Source: a virus. From it: 64,000 nt of DNA. The stretch is taken from positions 186,001 through 250,000 of the IMG/VR virus record IMGVR_UViG_3300042540_001399; one strand, given 5' to 3'. The notes beneath the pieces were generated by a model. The model searched no databases and was not told the origin of the DNA. It worked only from the letters and a program-made list of their open reading frames with translations. The position numbers were made by a program, and so were the translations under genes. Positions 17,520 through 25,931 of this stretch are shown here, piece after piece (position 1 is the stretch's first letter; each line of letters opens with the position of its first letter).

Positions 17520-17783
17520 TTAACCTTCTGTAATTTCTTCAGAATCTGAACCGTGTTTTTTGTGAATAAATTTATCAACAGAACCTATCGCGAATGACCC
17601 TAAAACCAATATTAAAAATGAATTGAATATAAATTCATTAATTACTAATGGTGCCCCCATAAATCCTGTTACAATATCCGCACAAGCAAATATACACATC
17701 ATAATAAATGCGATAAAACCAACAACAGATTTTTCATTGATAGAATTGTTGTCACAAAATAGTTCTTTTAAAAATTTTTTCAT
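17520..17783 (-). CDS. two-helix membrane protein (holin-like)
   Basis: 87 aa. Charged N-terminus (MKKFLKELFCDNNS), two hydrophobic helices (VVGFIAFIMMCIFACADIV and FIFNSFLILVLGSFAIG), and a charged C-terminal tail. Size and topology fit a class II holin, but it is not next to the endolysin; another holin-like gene at 49604 is. An AATATTTATAT motif lies upstream on the minus strand. Confidence 0.6.
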   Translation of the reverse strand: MKKFLKELFCDNNSINEKSVVGFIAFIMMCIFACADIVTGFMGAPLVINEFIFNSFLILVLGSFAIGSVDKFIHKKHGSDSEEITEG

Positions 17784-17868
17784 AATTAATTGTTTTTTAT
17801 ATAAATATTTAATAAAAAGTAAAAAAACTATTTACTTTTTTTATTTGTATACATTGTGTTTGTAGACC

Positions 17869-17903
17869 AAAAAAAAAAAGGGACAGTAGCGAATTGTCCC
17901 TTT
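17869..17903 (-). terminator. rho-independent terminator
   Basis: On the minus strand AAAGGGACA pairs with TGTCCCTTT and is followed by ten T. It closes the leader-bearing gene at 17942. Confidence 0.85.
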
Positions 17904-17941
17904 CATTGTTACCAATAACGGTAACGATCCTAAGCAAAAAT

Positions 17942-18472
17942 TTATTGGCCCTTAACCAAATTAATACATTGTTTTAGATATTCTTTAGCTCTTGGTGACG
18001 GAGTATATTCGTCTTCCCTAGTTTGAAGATTTAAAACTCTTTCGATATCTTTGACAAGTTCCGTACCATGTTCATTTTCTTTATATAATTCTATTATTTT
18101 GTCCATAGCTCGGTGACAATCACCAGTAGTTTCATCGTAATAGTTTTTGTTTCGAAACCTATTCAAATTGTTCATCATTTCATATGCCAAATGTGAACCA
18201 CCATCTTTGATATCTTTAAAAAGTCTCAGATTATTTAATATACCTAAAGTATCTACCATAGAGTTAACCCCTGATTGTCTTTTTGTAATACCAGGTGAAT
18301 ATTTTCCATATTCTTCAGCTCTACCTACTATTTCATCAAGAGGGATCATATTTTCTCGAACACATCTTGGTTTCACTTCACCTTTTTTTCTTTTTGTTTC
18401 TGAATCCTCCTCATTTAAAACTTTTCTTGCAATTCTTCTAATGTCTGATTCTGAAATTTTAAACACTTTCAT
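17942..18472 (-). CDS. leader-bearing protein (ISESDIRRIARKVLNE)
   Basis: 176 aa. The leader MKVFKISESDIRRIARKVLN then EE is a minus-strand member of the ESDLTRIVRRVISE class. The body is helical, with Cys at three sites and a DCHRAMDKIIELY helix; unrecognised. Upstream on the minus strand is a TATATTTATC motif, so both leader and promoter association hold regardless of strand. Confidence 0.8.
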   Translation of the reverse strand: MKVFKISESDIRRIARKVLNEEDSETKRKKGEVKPRCVRENMIPLDEIVGRAEEYGKYSPGITKRQSGVNSMVDTLGILNNLRLFKDIKDGGSHLAYEMMNNLNRFRNKNYYDETTGDCHRAMDKIIELYKENEHGTELVKDIERVLNLQTREDEYTPSPRAKEYLKQCINLVKGQ

Positions 18473-18546
18473 ATTTTTTATTTTTTAGATAAATATATTA
18501 AAATAAGTGAATTTTCACATATTTATACTAATAAATATCAACTACC

Positions 18547-18921
18547 ATGATCAACGAATCAACTATAAAAAAATTAATACATAAAATTATAAATGAAGAG
18601 TTTAATAATTTTATATATCGTGACATTTATGGATCAGTAGAAAATGCTGATTTTATATTAGAAGCAGAATATCAAGGACGAAAAGTCCAACTTGGTAAAA
18701 TAATGCAAGGTGATATTAAAAAATTTAAAGTTTATGTTAAAAATGACAAAGGAAAGGTTGTTAAAGTAAACTTTGGTTTTGGTGGAAAATCTGCAAAAGG
18801 TAAAAGGATGGTTATAAAGAAAAATAACCCCGAAAGAAGAAGATCTTTCAGGGCAAGACATAATTGTGACAATCCTGGCCCAAGATGGAAACCGAGATAT
18901 TGGGCTTGTAGAACTTGGTAA
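18547..18921 (+). CDS. leader-bearing protein with Cys/aromatic C-terminal motif
   Basis: 124 aa. Leader MINESTIKKLIHKIINEE. The C-terminal 30 residues (RRRSFRARHNCDNPGPRW, then ARYW-like PRYWACRTW) form a Cys/Trp motif that I have seen at the ends of phage virion-type proteins. The middle contains a basic beta region. It ends one base before the convergent GMP reductase gene. Confidence 0.75.
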   Translation: MINESTIKKLIHKIINEEFNNFIYRDIYGSVENADFILEAEYQGRKVQLGKIMQGDIKKFKVYVKNDKGKVVKVNFGFGGKSAKGKRMVIKKNNPERRRSFRARHNCDNPGPRWKPRYWACRTW

Positions 18922-19887
18922 TTATTTGATAACAAATTTAACGGAATTCAAACAATTTAAATTACTCGGGTTAGAACCTGCGTATGATATTGCACTTTGT
19001 AAAGATTCTTCTATTTCAACAAGTTTCGAAAAAATTGACAAATCCTTGTATTCAACTAATTTTTTAATACCCTCAATTCGGTTTGTTTTTCCTGATTGAG
19101 ATGAAGATGCACTTCCCCAAAATTCCTTGTACCAAGAATTGTCTATCATGTTTTTAACCTTTTTACCTGGAGATTCCTGATAACCCGATAACATACCGCC
19201 AACCATAACCATCGAAGCTCCTAAAACTAAACTTTTTACAATATCACAATGTTGTTTAATTGATCCATCGGCAATTATAGGTACTTTTGAAACTTCAACA
19301 CAGTTTCTTATCATAGACGCCTGCCAACCCCTATTACCAAAACCTGTTGAGTGATATGTAGTACAGGCAGATCCACCGCCAATACCACATTTGATTGCAT
19401 CACATCCCCATTCAGTTAGATCGGTTACCGCTTCAGGTGTACAAACATTACCTCCAATTAAAAAAACATCTGGCATTCTGTTTTTAACGTAATTAACCAT
19501 TTTTTTCATTTTGATTGAATGTCCGTGAGCAATATCTATTGTGATAAAGTTAGGGATGTAGTTTTTTGTCACCAACTCGTCTATAAGTTGGTATGAATCT
19601 TCGTTAACTCCGATTGAAATTGACAACATTAGGTCCAAATCAATTATTTTTTTACAGAAATTAATTATGTCAATGTTAAATCTGTGCATAATATAAAAAT
19701 AACCTTTTTCTGCCAACTTGATTGCAAGATCTTCGTCAATAATACTTTCCATGTTGGCGGGTACAATTGGTAGGTTGAATTTAAATTTACCAAATTTACA
19801 AGATGCGTCACATTCAGACCTACTATTAGCGTAACTAAAAGTTGGTAAAAGAGTTATATCGTCAAAATCAAAAACTTTATTGTTCAT
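18922..19887 (-). CDS. guaC: GMP reductase (IMPDH/GMPR family)
   Basis: 321 aa, a full-length single-domain member of the IMPDH/GMP reductase family. Seen: FDDITLLPTFS near the start, IDIAHGHS, GGNVCTPEAV, GIGGGSACTT (catalytic Cys) followed by TGFG, IIADGSI, and GGMLSGYQESPGK. There is no CBS insert, which favours GMP reductase (GMP to IMP with NADPH) over IMP dehydrogenase. It overlaps the thioesterase gene by 11 nt on the same strand. Likely adjusts purine nucleotide pools during infection. Confidence 0.88.
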   Translation of the reverse strand: MNNKVFDFDDITLLPTFSYANSRSECDASCKFGKFKFNLPIVPANMESIIDEDLAIKLAEKGYFYIMHRFNIDIINFCKKIIDLDLMLSISIGVNEDSYQLIDELVTKNYIPNFITIDIAHGHSIKMKKMVNYVKNRMPDVFLIGGNVCTPEAVTDLTEWGCDAIKCGIGGGSACTTYHSTGFGNRGWQASMIRNCVEVSKVPIIADGSIKQHCDIVKSLVLGASMVMVGGMLSGYQESPGKKVKNMIDNSWYKEFWGSASSSQSGKTNRIEGIKKLVEYKDLSIFSKLVEIEESLQSAISYAGSNPSNLNCLNSVKFVIK

Positions 19888-20290
19888 ATTCTATTGTTTC
19901 TATTAGTGTTGTTATTCTACGTTTAGCTTTTTCACCTAAAGGTATTGGATTTCCTCCTTCATCGATTTGTACAAATGTGATTTGGGTTTTTAATACCAAG
20001 TCTTGTTTTCCAGTATAAACATTATGAGCTCGAGCTTCCATATATAAAGTCATTGATGTGTTCCCAACTTTTGTTGGTTTACCATAAATTTTTAATAACT
20101 GACTTTCTTTTGCCGGTCTTTCAAAATTACATTTATCTATTGATACTGTAACCATTCTTGGTGTATCACATAATTGCATTGAATATCCGGCCGCTGAAGC
20201 ATCTATCCATGCAAGTAATTTACCACCAAATAAATTACCGTGGAAACCTAAATCAGATTTTTTGATTGGGTGGGTATTTAATAAATCCAT
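19877..20290 (-). CDS. hotdog-fold acyl-CoA thioesterase
   Basis: 137 aa. HGNLFGGKLLAWIDASAA is the hallmark helix and loop of YciA/BACH-type acyl-CoA hydrolases, and VSIDKCNFERPAKES and GNTSMTLYMEARA fit the following strands. These enzymes hydrolyse acyl-CoA to free acid and CoA. Upstream partner of the GMP reductase gene; the two are co-transcribed. Possible role in membrane-lipid or acyl-CoA turnover. Confidence 0.88.
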   Translation of the reverse strand: MDLLNTHPIKKSDLGFHGNLFGGKLLAWIDASAAGYSMQLCDTPRMVTVSIDKCNFERPAKESQLLKIYGKPTKVGNTSMTLYMEARAHNVYTGKQDLVLKTQITFVQIDEGGNPIPLGEKAKRRITTLIETIEYEQ

Positions 20291-20354
20291 TTCTTTAACT
20301 TTTTAAAAAAAATACATATTATTGAAAATACAATCAATACTAATATTTATCATT

Positions 20355-20954
20355 ATGGATTTTGAGCAAATTTTGTTAGAAGACGGTAGAAGAAGACAAG
20401 TAATAAGAGCTATTGTTAGGGATATAATAACAGTTTATAAAAAAGAAGATGAAGGGGAATTTTATTTACCAAATCACATTGAAAAAGATGATGACTATTA
20501 TAATTTTACGAATTTTGACCATAATTTAATTGTAGAATTAATAATAATTGAAAACTATGACATAGAAGACTTTATTGTTGACGCTAACTATTGGAGAGAC
20601 GAAGAAATAATTGAAATTATAATTGATTACAATCCTGATCGTAAATTCGAAACTTTATACGATTTAGTTGGTGAACTTAACCAAATTGTCGCCCACGAAA
20701 TCAGACATATTGACCAAAAACATAAAGGTACACACGATCTTGATCAAGAAGAAGAGTATGACCCATTTAAGTATTACAGTCAACCACATGAAGTTGACGC
20801 TCAAGTCTTTGGTTTTAATCGACTTTCCAAACTTACAAAAAAACCGTATGAAGCCGTGGTACGAAGTTGGTTTGAAAAAAATAAAGATATTCATAGACTT
20901 AATGAAAAAGAAAAAGAAGAAATTATAAAAATTTTACTTAATTATAAAAATTAA
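20355..20954 (+). CDS. HExxH zinc-metallopeptidase-like protein
   Basis: 199 aa from the ATG at 20355 (the frame opens earlier, but an AATATTTATC element precedes this ATG). AHEIRHIDQKH at about residues 113-123 is an HExxH zinc motif, and PHEVDAQVFG about 30 residues later supplies a candidate third ligand Glu. The acidic N-terminal half contains a MDFEQILLEDGRRRQVIRAI helix. Probable metallopeptidase acting on an unknown protein. Confidence 0.75.
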   Translation: MDFEQILLEDGRRRQVIRAIVRDIITVYKKEDEGEFYLPNHIEKDDDYYNFTNFDHNLIVELIIIENYDIEDFIVDANYWRDEEIIEIIIDYNPDRKFETLYDLVGELNQIVAHEIRHIDQKHKGTHDLDQEEEYDPFKYYSQPHEVDAQVFGFNRLSKLTKKPYEAVVRSWFEKNKDIHRLNEKEKEEIIKILLNYKN

Positions 20955-20955
20955 T

Positions 20956-21360
20956 ATGGCTAAAAGGTACCCACAAAAGTATGAAGAAAAATTATTAGTA
21001 ATAAAAAAGTTAATTTCATTAAAAAGTAAGTTACTTTCGGAATACAATAGAGATTTTACAATCGAACTTGATGATTATGATTATAGTGAACAAGATGACG
21101 AATTCAACGAATTAGTTTTTGAAATCAGAATAAAAAATGTTGAATGTCCTGATTGTGATTTTGAAATCGATGGTCTGAGCCATGATTTACAAACAATAAA
21201 AGATAAAATATTGAATGGATCGTCGTTCAATTTATCCAAAAAATTAAATATAACTGCTGGTAACTCAACTACAAGGGGTGTACTATTAGGTGAACTTGAT
21301 TACAGATTTAGTTACATCCAATCAGTAGTTTTTCATCTATTTATAGATCCAGAAGGTTAA
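20956..21360 (+). CDS. hypothetical protein
   Basis: 134 aa, alpha/beta, with a CPDCDFEI motif that might hold a metal. It starts 1 nt after the metallopeptidase stop and converges with the membrane gene at 21357. Unrecognised. Confidence 0.7.
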   Translation: MAKRYPQKYEEKLLVIKKLISLKSKLLSEYNRDFTIELDDYDYSEQDDEFNELVFEIRIKNVECPDCDFEIDGLSHDLQTIKDKILNGSSFNLSKKLNITAGNSTTRGVLLGELDYRFSYIQSVVFHLFIDPEG

Positions 21361-21977
21361 GATCTAAACCTGTCAACAATTTTTCTTACCAATTCTTTTA
21401 CCATAACACCCGAAACAGTCAACGCACCAAAAGAAATTATTCTTTTAACAACATCATCTAACGCAACTTCCGAAAAATCCTTTGTGGCAATTTTGTAAAT
21501 TTCAGGAAGAACTGGTATTAAAAAGGCATATGCTATCATATTACTTACTTTGTGTGTCGTAATACCTAAACTATCAATGAAAGAAAGAAATGTTTTTTCT
21601 AATTTTTCAGTTTTGGTTAAAACTTCGTCAAAAATTTTAACTAAACCTTTTTCTTTAATCATAACCAATATTTTATGTAAAAACTTTTTGTTTGATGTAA
21701 AATAAGTTAAAATTATTCCAGTTAGAATCAAATCTATTTCTGTACCACTAATTTTTATGGGTTGGTTTTCAATAAAGTCAGAAATAGGTCCGATGAATCC
21801 CCCTATTGTTGTTCCCCAGGTTAATAAAAAAGTTAAGTCCAAACCGGCTTGTGTTTTTGCCGATTTAATTATTCTAGTTACAATTGAAGATTGATCTTCT
21901 AAAGTTTTAGAAATACTTTTTTTAGATTCTTCTAATAGAATATATTTATATTGTGATTCTGTAATTATTATATTCAT
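21357..21977 (-). CDS. leader-bearing membrane protein
   Basis: 206 aa from the ATG at 21977. Leader MNIIITESQYKYILLEES, then several hydrophobic helices (LDLTFLLTWGTTIGGFIG, EIDLILTGIILTYF, VSNMIAYAFLIPVLPEIY, IISFGALTVSGVMV). A leader on a polytopic membrane protein is notable. On the minus strand ATATATTTATT precedes the start, back to back with the motif of the divergent gene at 22013. Confidence 0.7.
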   Translation of the reverse strand: MNIIITESQYKYILLEESKKSISKTLEDQSSIVTRIIKSAKTQAGLDLTFLLTWGTTIGGFIGPISDFIENQPIKISGTEIDLILTGIILTYFTSNKKFLHKILVMIKEKGLVKIFDEVLTKTEKLEKTFLSFIDSLGITTHKVSNMIAYAFLIPVLPEIYKIATKDFSEVALDDVVKRIISFGALTVSGVMVKELVRKIVDRFRS

Positions 21978-22012
21978 GATCAATTAATAAATATATTGTA
22001 ATATTTATTTAT

Positions 22013-22717
22013 ATGGGAAAGAAAAGATTATTAAACGCTCCTTTAAAAAAGGGTGATACCGTACAATTAATAAGTATGTCAGATCGTGATAAAGTTAGTT
22101 CCGGTATGTTTGGGACTGTAACATCTGTAAACAACATACAAGGTACAGTTTTATATGGTGTGGAATGGAGAACACCTGGTGGTAATAAGTTACGTGATTT
22201 AGCCCTGATAGATGGTATAGACCCTGAAACTAACAAAAGATTGGATCAATGGTTTAAAATTGTGGACGAAGATATGGATGATTCGGAAAATATGATGGAA
22301 AATAAATTTTTAACACTCACTAAAGGACAAATTTTAAGTGAATCTAAAAAAAAAACTCCTGAGGAATTCACAAGACTTTCAGACCTATATGATATCGCAG
22401 AAATATACAAATATTTAGAAGCTTTAAGATTATCAGGAATCATTAACATGTTTGGAGCTTCACCTTACCTTTATATGGGTAGAGATAGAATTTACCACCA
22501 ACATTATTACGAAGACTTTGGGGACGAAGAAAGGGAATCTAATTATAACTATGTTTTGGATAATGCTGAAAAAATAAAAAACATTATGATAAGTGGGGCT
22601 TATTCTTCATTAGGTGGTGATAATATGAGATCCTTAGAAAGAAAAATACAAAAAGACGCAACTGATTTACTGATGTTATTTACCAAAATGAAGGGTGGTA
22701 GTAAATTTATGCGTTGA
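22013..22717 (+). CDS. hypothetical protein with SH3-like N-terminal domain
   Basis: 234 aa. The first 70 residues (LKKGDTVQLISMSDRDKVSSG, GTVTSVN, YGVEWRTPGG) have a KOW/SH3-like beta-barrel pattern. The C-terminal part is helical. No enzyme motif. An ATATTTATT element lies 3 nt before the ATG. Confidence 0.65.
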   Translation: MGKKRLLNAPLKKGDTVQLISMSDRDKVSSGMFGTVTSVNNIQGTVLYGVEWRTPGGNKLRDLALIDGIDPETNKRLDQWFKIVDEDMDDSENMMENKFLTLTKGQILSESKKKTPEEFTRLSDLYDIAEIYKYLEALRLSGIINMFGASPYLYMGRDRIYHQHYYEDFGDEERESNYNYVLDNAEKIKNIMISGAYSSLGGDNMRSLERKIQKDATDLLMLFTKMKGGSKFMR

Positions 22718-22744
22718 TAAACTATTTATAAAAAAAATAAAAAA

Positions 22745-23194
22745 ATGGCAAATTACTTTTTAAACATCACAAAACAAGATAAAGAAAACATTCTTAATAA
22801 ACATCGTACCGTTTATGATGGATTTGTCACACAATACGGACAATCTATCAATAATCAACCACTTTATGTACAAGACTTTGCAAATGACAAAAATGGGATC
22901 ACAGTATCCAATAAAGGAGTGGTTAAAAATTATACAAATGTTAATATCAACGAATCTATGATACCTATTGACAATATTAATAGTTCAAATAAAATTACAT
23001 TAGATATTAAACCTGAAAAAAAAATAGAAAGGGGTGATTGGGTAGATGAATTGATGTCAAATCAAGAAGAAGTTGACGAAATTTATAATGAGCAAGAATT
23101 TTTTGAAGGGATGGACCAAGATGATGTTTTGAATTTAGAAAATAAGTTACAAGAGTCTTTAGATATGTTCAAAAGATTTAAAAAATACAATTAA
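22745..23194 (+). CDS. leader-like N-terminus protein, start of large operon
   Basis: 149 aa. It starts MANYFLNITKQDKENILNKH, which resembles the helical leader class (ENILNKH, cf. RNHILKSHG of the M23 protein). Acidic helical C-terminus. It is the first of seven genes that overlap or nearly touch through 32105. Confidence 0.65.
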   Translation: MANYFLNITKQDKENILNKHRTVYDGFVTQYGQSINNQPLYVQDFANDKNGITVSNKGVVKNYTNVNINESMIPIDNINSSNKITLDIKPEKKIERGDWVDELMSNQEEVDEIYNEQEFFEGMDQDDVLNLENKLQESLDMFKRFKKYN

Positions 23195-23499
23195 TGGAAA
23201 TAAAAGAAATTATATCGTACTACTTTGATCAAGACACAAAACGAATAGATGTTTCATTTAGATTAACAATTGATTCTGACGATGAAGTCAGAAGTGATAT
23301 CGTTAAAGTTGAAGAAGCTAAAGAATTTGGTTATGATATAATTACTGAAGAAATTGATATTTTTGATTTTAGTGACGATGAAGATTATGAAGATGATGAC
23401 GATGATTTTGTTACCGTTGATGAAGATATTTTACTTTCATATCTAAATGAATATTATATCGTTTATCCAAATAAATTACCAAAGTCAGATGTGTTTTGA
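23194..23499 (+). CDS. small acidic protein
   Basis: 101 aa, very acidic (a D/E tract near residues 60-77). It starts at the last base of the preceding stop and overlaps the next gene by 4 nt. Unrecognised. Confidence 0.65.
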   Translation: MEIKEIISYYFDQDTKRIDVSFRLTIDSDDEVRSDIVKVEEAKEFGYDIITEEIDIFDFSDDEDYEDDDDDFVTVDEDILLSYLNEYYIVYPNKLPKSDVF

Positions 23500-23735
23500 A
23501 CGAATATAATCACATAATAAAACTTATGTCAGATTTTACATTTGAAGACACAAGTAATGAAGAACTTGGTGAACAAGACGCACCTGCTGGTGGGGGGTCC
23601 GCAGCAGCACCTTACCCTACAGTGACAAAGTGGGAAACAGGACTTACTAGAAGCGTTGCTAATCAAATTGATAGTAAAGCAAAGTGGAAGGAATTATATA
23701 AAATAACAAGAGGAAAGGCTAACACACTTATATGA
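23496..23735 (+). CDS. small leader-bearing protein
   Basis: 79 aa, non-ATG (TTG) start at the overlap. The N-terminus NEYNHIIKLMSDFTFEDTSN then EELGE resembles the leader class. A Gly/Ala/Pro segment follows, then a short conserved-looking helical tail. It precedes a large gene with a 4 nt overlap. Confidence 0.55.
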   Translation: MNEYNHIIKLMSDFTFEDTSNEELGEQDAPAGGGSAAAPYPTVTKWETGLTRSVANQIDSKAKWKELYKITRGKANTLI

Positions 23736-25930
23736 AAGATATTGATAATATAATTCTTAAATCGCTAAATCTAATCAGTTATGATAGGTCAAAACATGTA
23801 ACAGAACAGGTTGTCCCAAAACAACCTGGATTAAACACATTTACATTTAACCCAAAAACCGGTCGTTTTGAACCACCAAAATCCCCATTTGATACTATTA
23901 TTAAGACACCATCAATAGACGATTTTATAAAGAGTCAACAACCTAAAAGGGAAAAAATAAATGATGAAGATGCAATTCCATATTCAACATTTAAAAGTGT
24001 GGTGAATAATAAAAATATTTATTTACCAAGTAGGATAGTAAAACAAAAAGGTAAGACTAAATTTGTCACACCAAACATAATTAAAAAAGTAACTACAAGT
24101 GAGTCATATGACCCCAAATTAGCAGAAGAATATTTTGGTTCACAATGTTCTAAATTATCAGGAAATCACCCAAAATATAACGTTGGGTACTATAAACAAT
24201 TAGATTATTATATTGATGATTCAGGAAATCAATGTACTCCTATACCCTACAAAGTAATATCAAAAGAAGTTGTTAAAAAAGGTCAAAAAACACCAAGCGT
24301 CATAGAGACAGACGTTTGGCAAAATGATTTATCTAAACCGATAACTTTAAAAAATGGTAGTACCATTCAAAAAAGTAAGTATAAATATCCTCAAGGTTGT
24401 AAACCAATACCTTATGATACCTGTCTTAGATATTCTTGGAAAAATTTACATTCATTTGGAGCACAAAATGATGGAATTTTAGAGTTTGAAAAAGAAACTT
24501 ATGATGGAGGTTCATCTAAAGGATCTGTTGGAGGTTTTGAGCCAACAAGAACAAATACAACCAAAATAAGTTATGGTGCTTGTTTAAGTGATGATTGGTT
24601 TCCGTGGTTATCAAATTTTGTCGGGTACTTACCAAAGACCCAAATAAAAGTACAGACAGATTCTGCCGGTAAAAAACAGATTACTAAATGTATTAGAAGA
24701 AATTATTCAACAACCGGAGTTGATTTAGTTGAAAATAATTTAAAATCATATAATTTAAGTTCGGGGGTTGGTACTCTTTTACCTGTTCCATACGATAATG
24801 TTCTTCAATTTCCATTAGATTTAGCAGTAAAAGAATCTACAGGTTCGGCATACAAAATAAATGCTAACTACATAGACTACACGATAGATTTAAATCAATG
24901 GTTTGTTTGGGGTAACGCCGACTATAAAACATATAAAGTAGATGCTAACATAGATTTCCAAGAATACTTGAATAAAGGTGGTAGTGAAAAAGATATATAT
25001 GATGATTATTTGAAAGATTTATATGGGGATAGTAAAACTTACAAATTCTTTGGAAAAGAATTTAATCTATTTGGTAAAGAAGAACTTGGTATTGACGGAT
25101 TGGAAAAAATGATCAATGATGAAAAAACTGTCGATGGTTTAGAGTCAAAATACAAAGATGTATCGGAAAGATTTATAGGTAAAGAAGATTATGTCGGGTA
25201 TTTGGTGCAATTGTCCACAGATTACAATACTGAAAAGGCAAAACCAAGACCAAATGAAGTTGTAACATCTTTTTTAGAATTACAATGGAACACAACATTA
25301 TCGATAATAAGAATGTCTTTAGTTTATCCAATTTACAAAAGATTGGTCCCCGATGCAACAATAGATGAATTTACGATTTCTTACCTTTCATATTTATTTG
25401 GCATAATATCCGATGATAATGCGGCGAAAGAAAGTGTTAAAACATCACGAACCACCCCAAGTTTTCTAAGTAAAACGGCTATTGGAATAAACAAACAATT
25501 GAATCCTTCGAATGATTCTGAAACGGCAAAAACTAATGATTATTACGCGTCTTTTTTGATGAACGAAAAAGGAATATGGGAAACTATTAAAAAGTATCCA
25601 CTTATGGTCCCAAGTGATTATGCACAATACAACAAAAAAAATGTTAAACCTGTCACAATTCTTGACGCCAAAGACAGGGCAAAATCTGACGGTAAAACTA
25701 ATGGTTATTTATGGAATACACAAACTGTACAAGACGTACAAGCGGGAACTCCGGTTGAAATGAATAATTTTTTATATAAAAGTTTATACTCAGATGGATC
25801 TCAATCTCAGTCAAGTGGTAGTGGTGAATTAAGTGACGCGGACATTCAAACCATGATAGATGCTTATGAATCTTTTGACAAACAAATAGAATCTATAATA
25901 AAAAATACAATTGTTTTAATGGGTAGATAA
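23732..25930 (+). CDS. large leader-bearing protein A of unknown function
   Basis: 732 aa. Leader MKDIDNIILKSLNLISYDRS then VTEQ. Pro/Thr-rich linker to about residue 70; a Cys-containing beta-rich central part; acidic, soluble C-terminus ending in a helix. No catalytic motif found. It is the first of four consecutive very large leader genes; all four may be particle-internal proteins delivered with DNA (inference from leader and clustering). Confidence 0.75.
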   Translation: MKDIDNIILKSLNLISYDRSKHVTEQVVPKQPGLNTFTFNPKTGRFEPPKSPFDTIIKTPSIDDFIKSQQPKREKINDEDAIPYSTFKSVVNNKNIYLPSRIVKQKGKTKFVTPNIIKKVTTSESYDPKLAEEYFGSQCSKLSGNHPKYNVGYYKQLDYYIDDSGNQCTPIPYKVISKEVVKKGQKTPSVIETDVWQNDLSKPITLKNGSTIQKSKYKYPQGCKPIPYDTCLRYSWKNLHSFGAQNDGILEFEKETYDGGSSKGSVGGFEPTRTNTTKISYGACLSDDWFPWLSNFVGYLPKTQIKVQTDSAGKKQITKCIRRNYSTTGVDLVENNLKSYNLSSGVGTLLPVPYDNVLQFPLDLAVKESTGSAYKINANYIDYTIDLNQWFVWGNADYKTYKVDANIDFQEYLNKGGSEKDIYDDYLKDLYGDSKTYKFFGKEFNLFGKEELGIDGLEKMINDEKTVDGLESKYKDVSERFIGKEDYVGYLVQLSTDYNTEKAKPRPNEVVTSFLELQWNTTLSIIRMSLVYPIYKRLVPDATIDEFTISYLSYLFGIISDDNAAKESVKTSRTTPSFLSKTAIGINKQLNPSNDSETAKTNDYYASFLMNEKGIWETIKKYPLMVPSDYAQYNKKNVKPVTILDAKDRAKSDGKTNGYLWNTQTVQDVQAGTPVEMNNFLYKSLYSDGSQSQSSGSGELSDADIQTMIDAYESFDKQIESIIKNTIVLMGR

Positions 25931-25931
25931 A

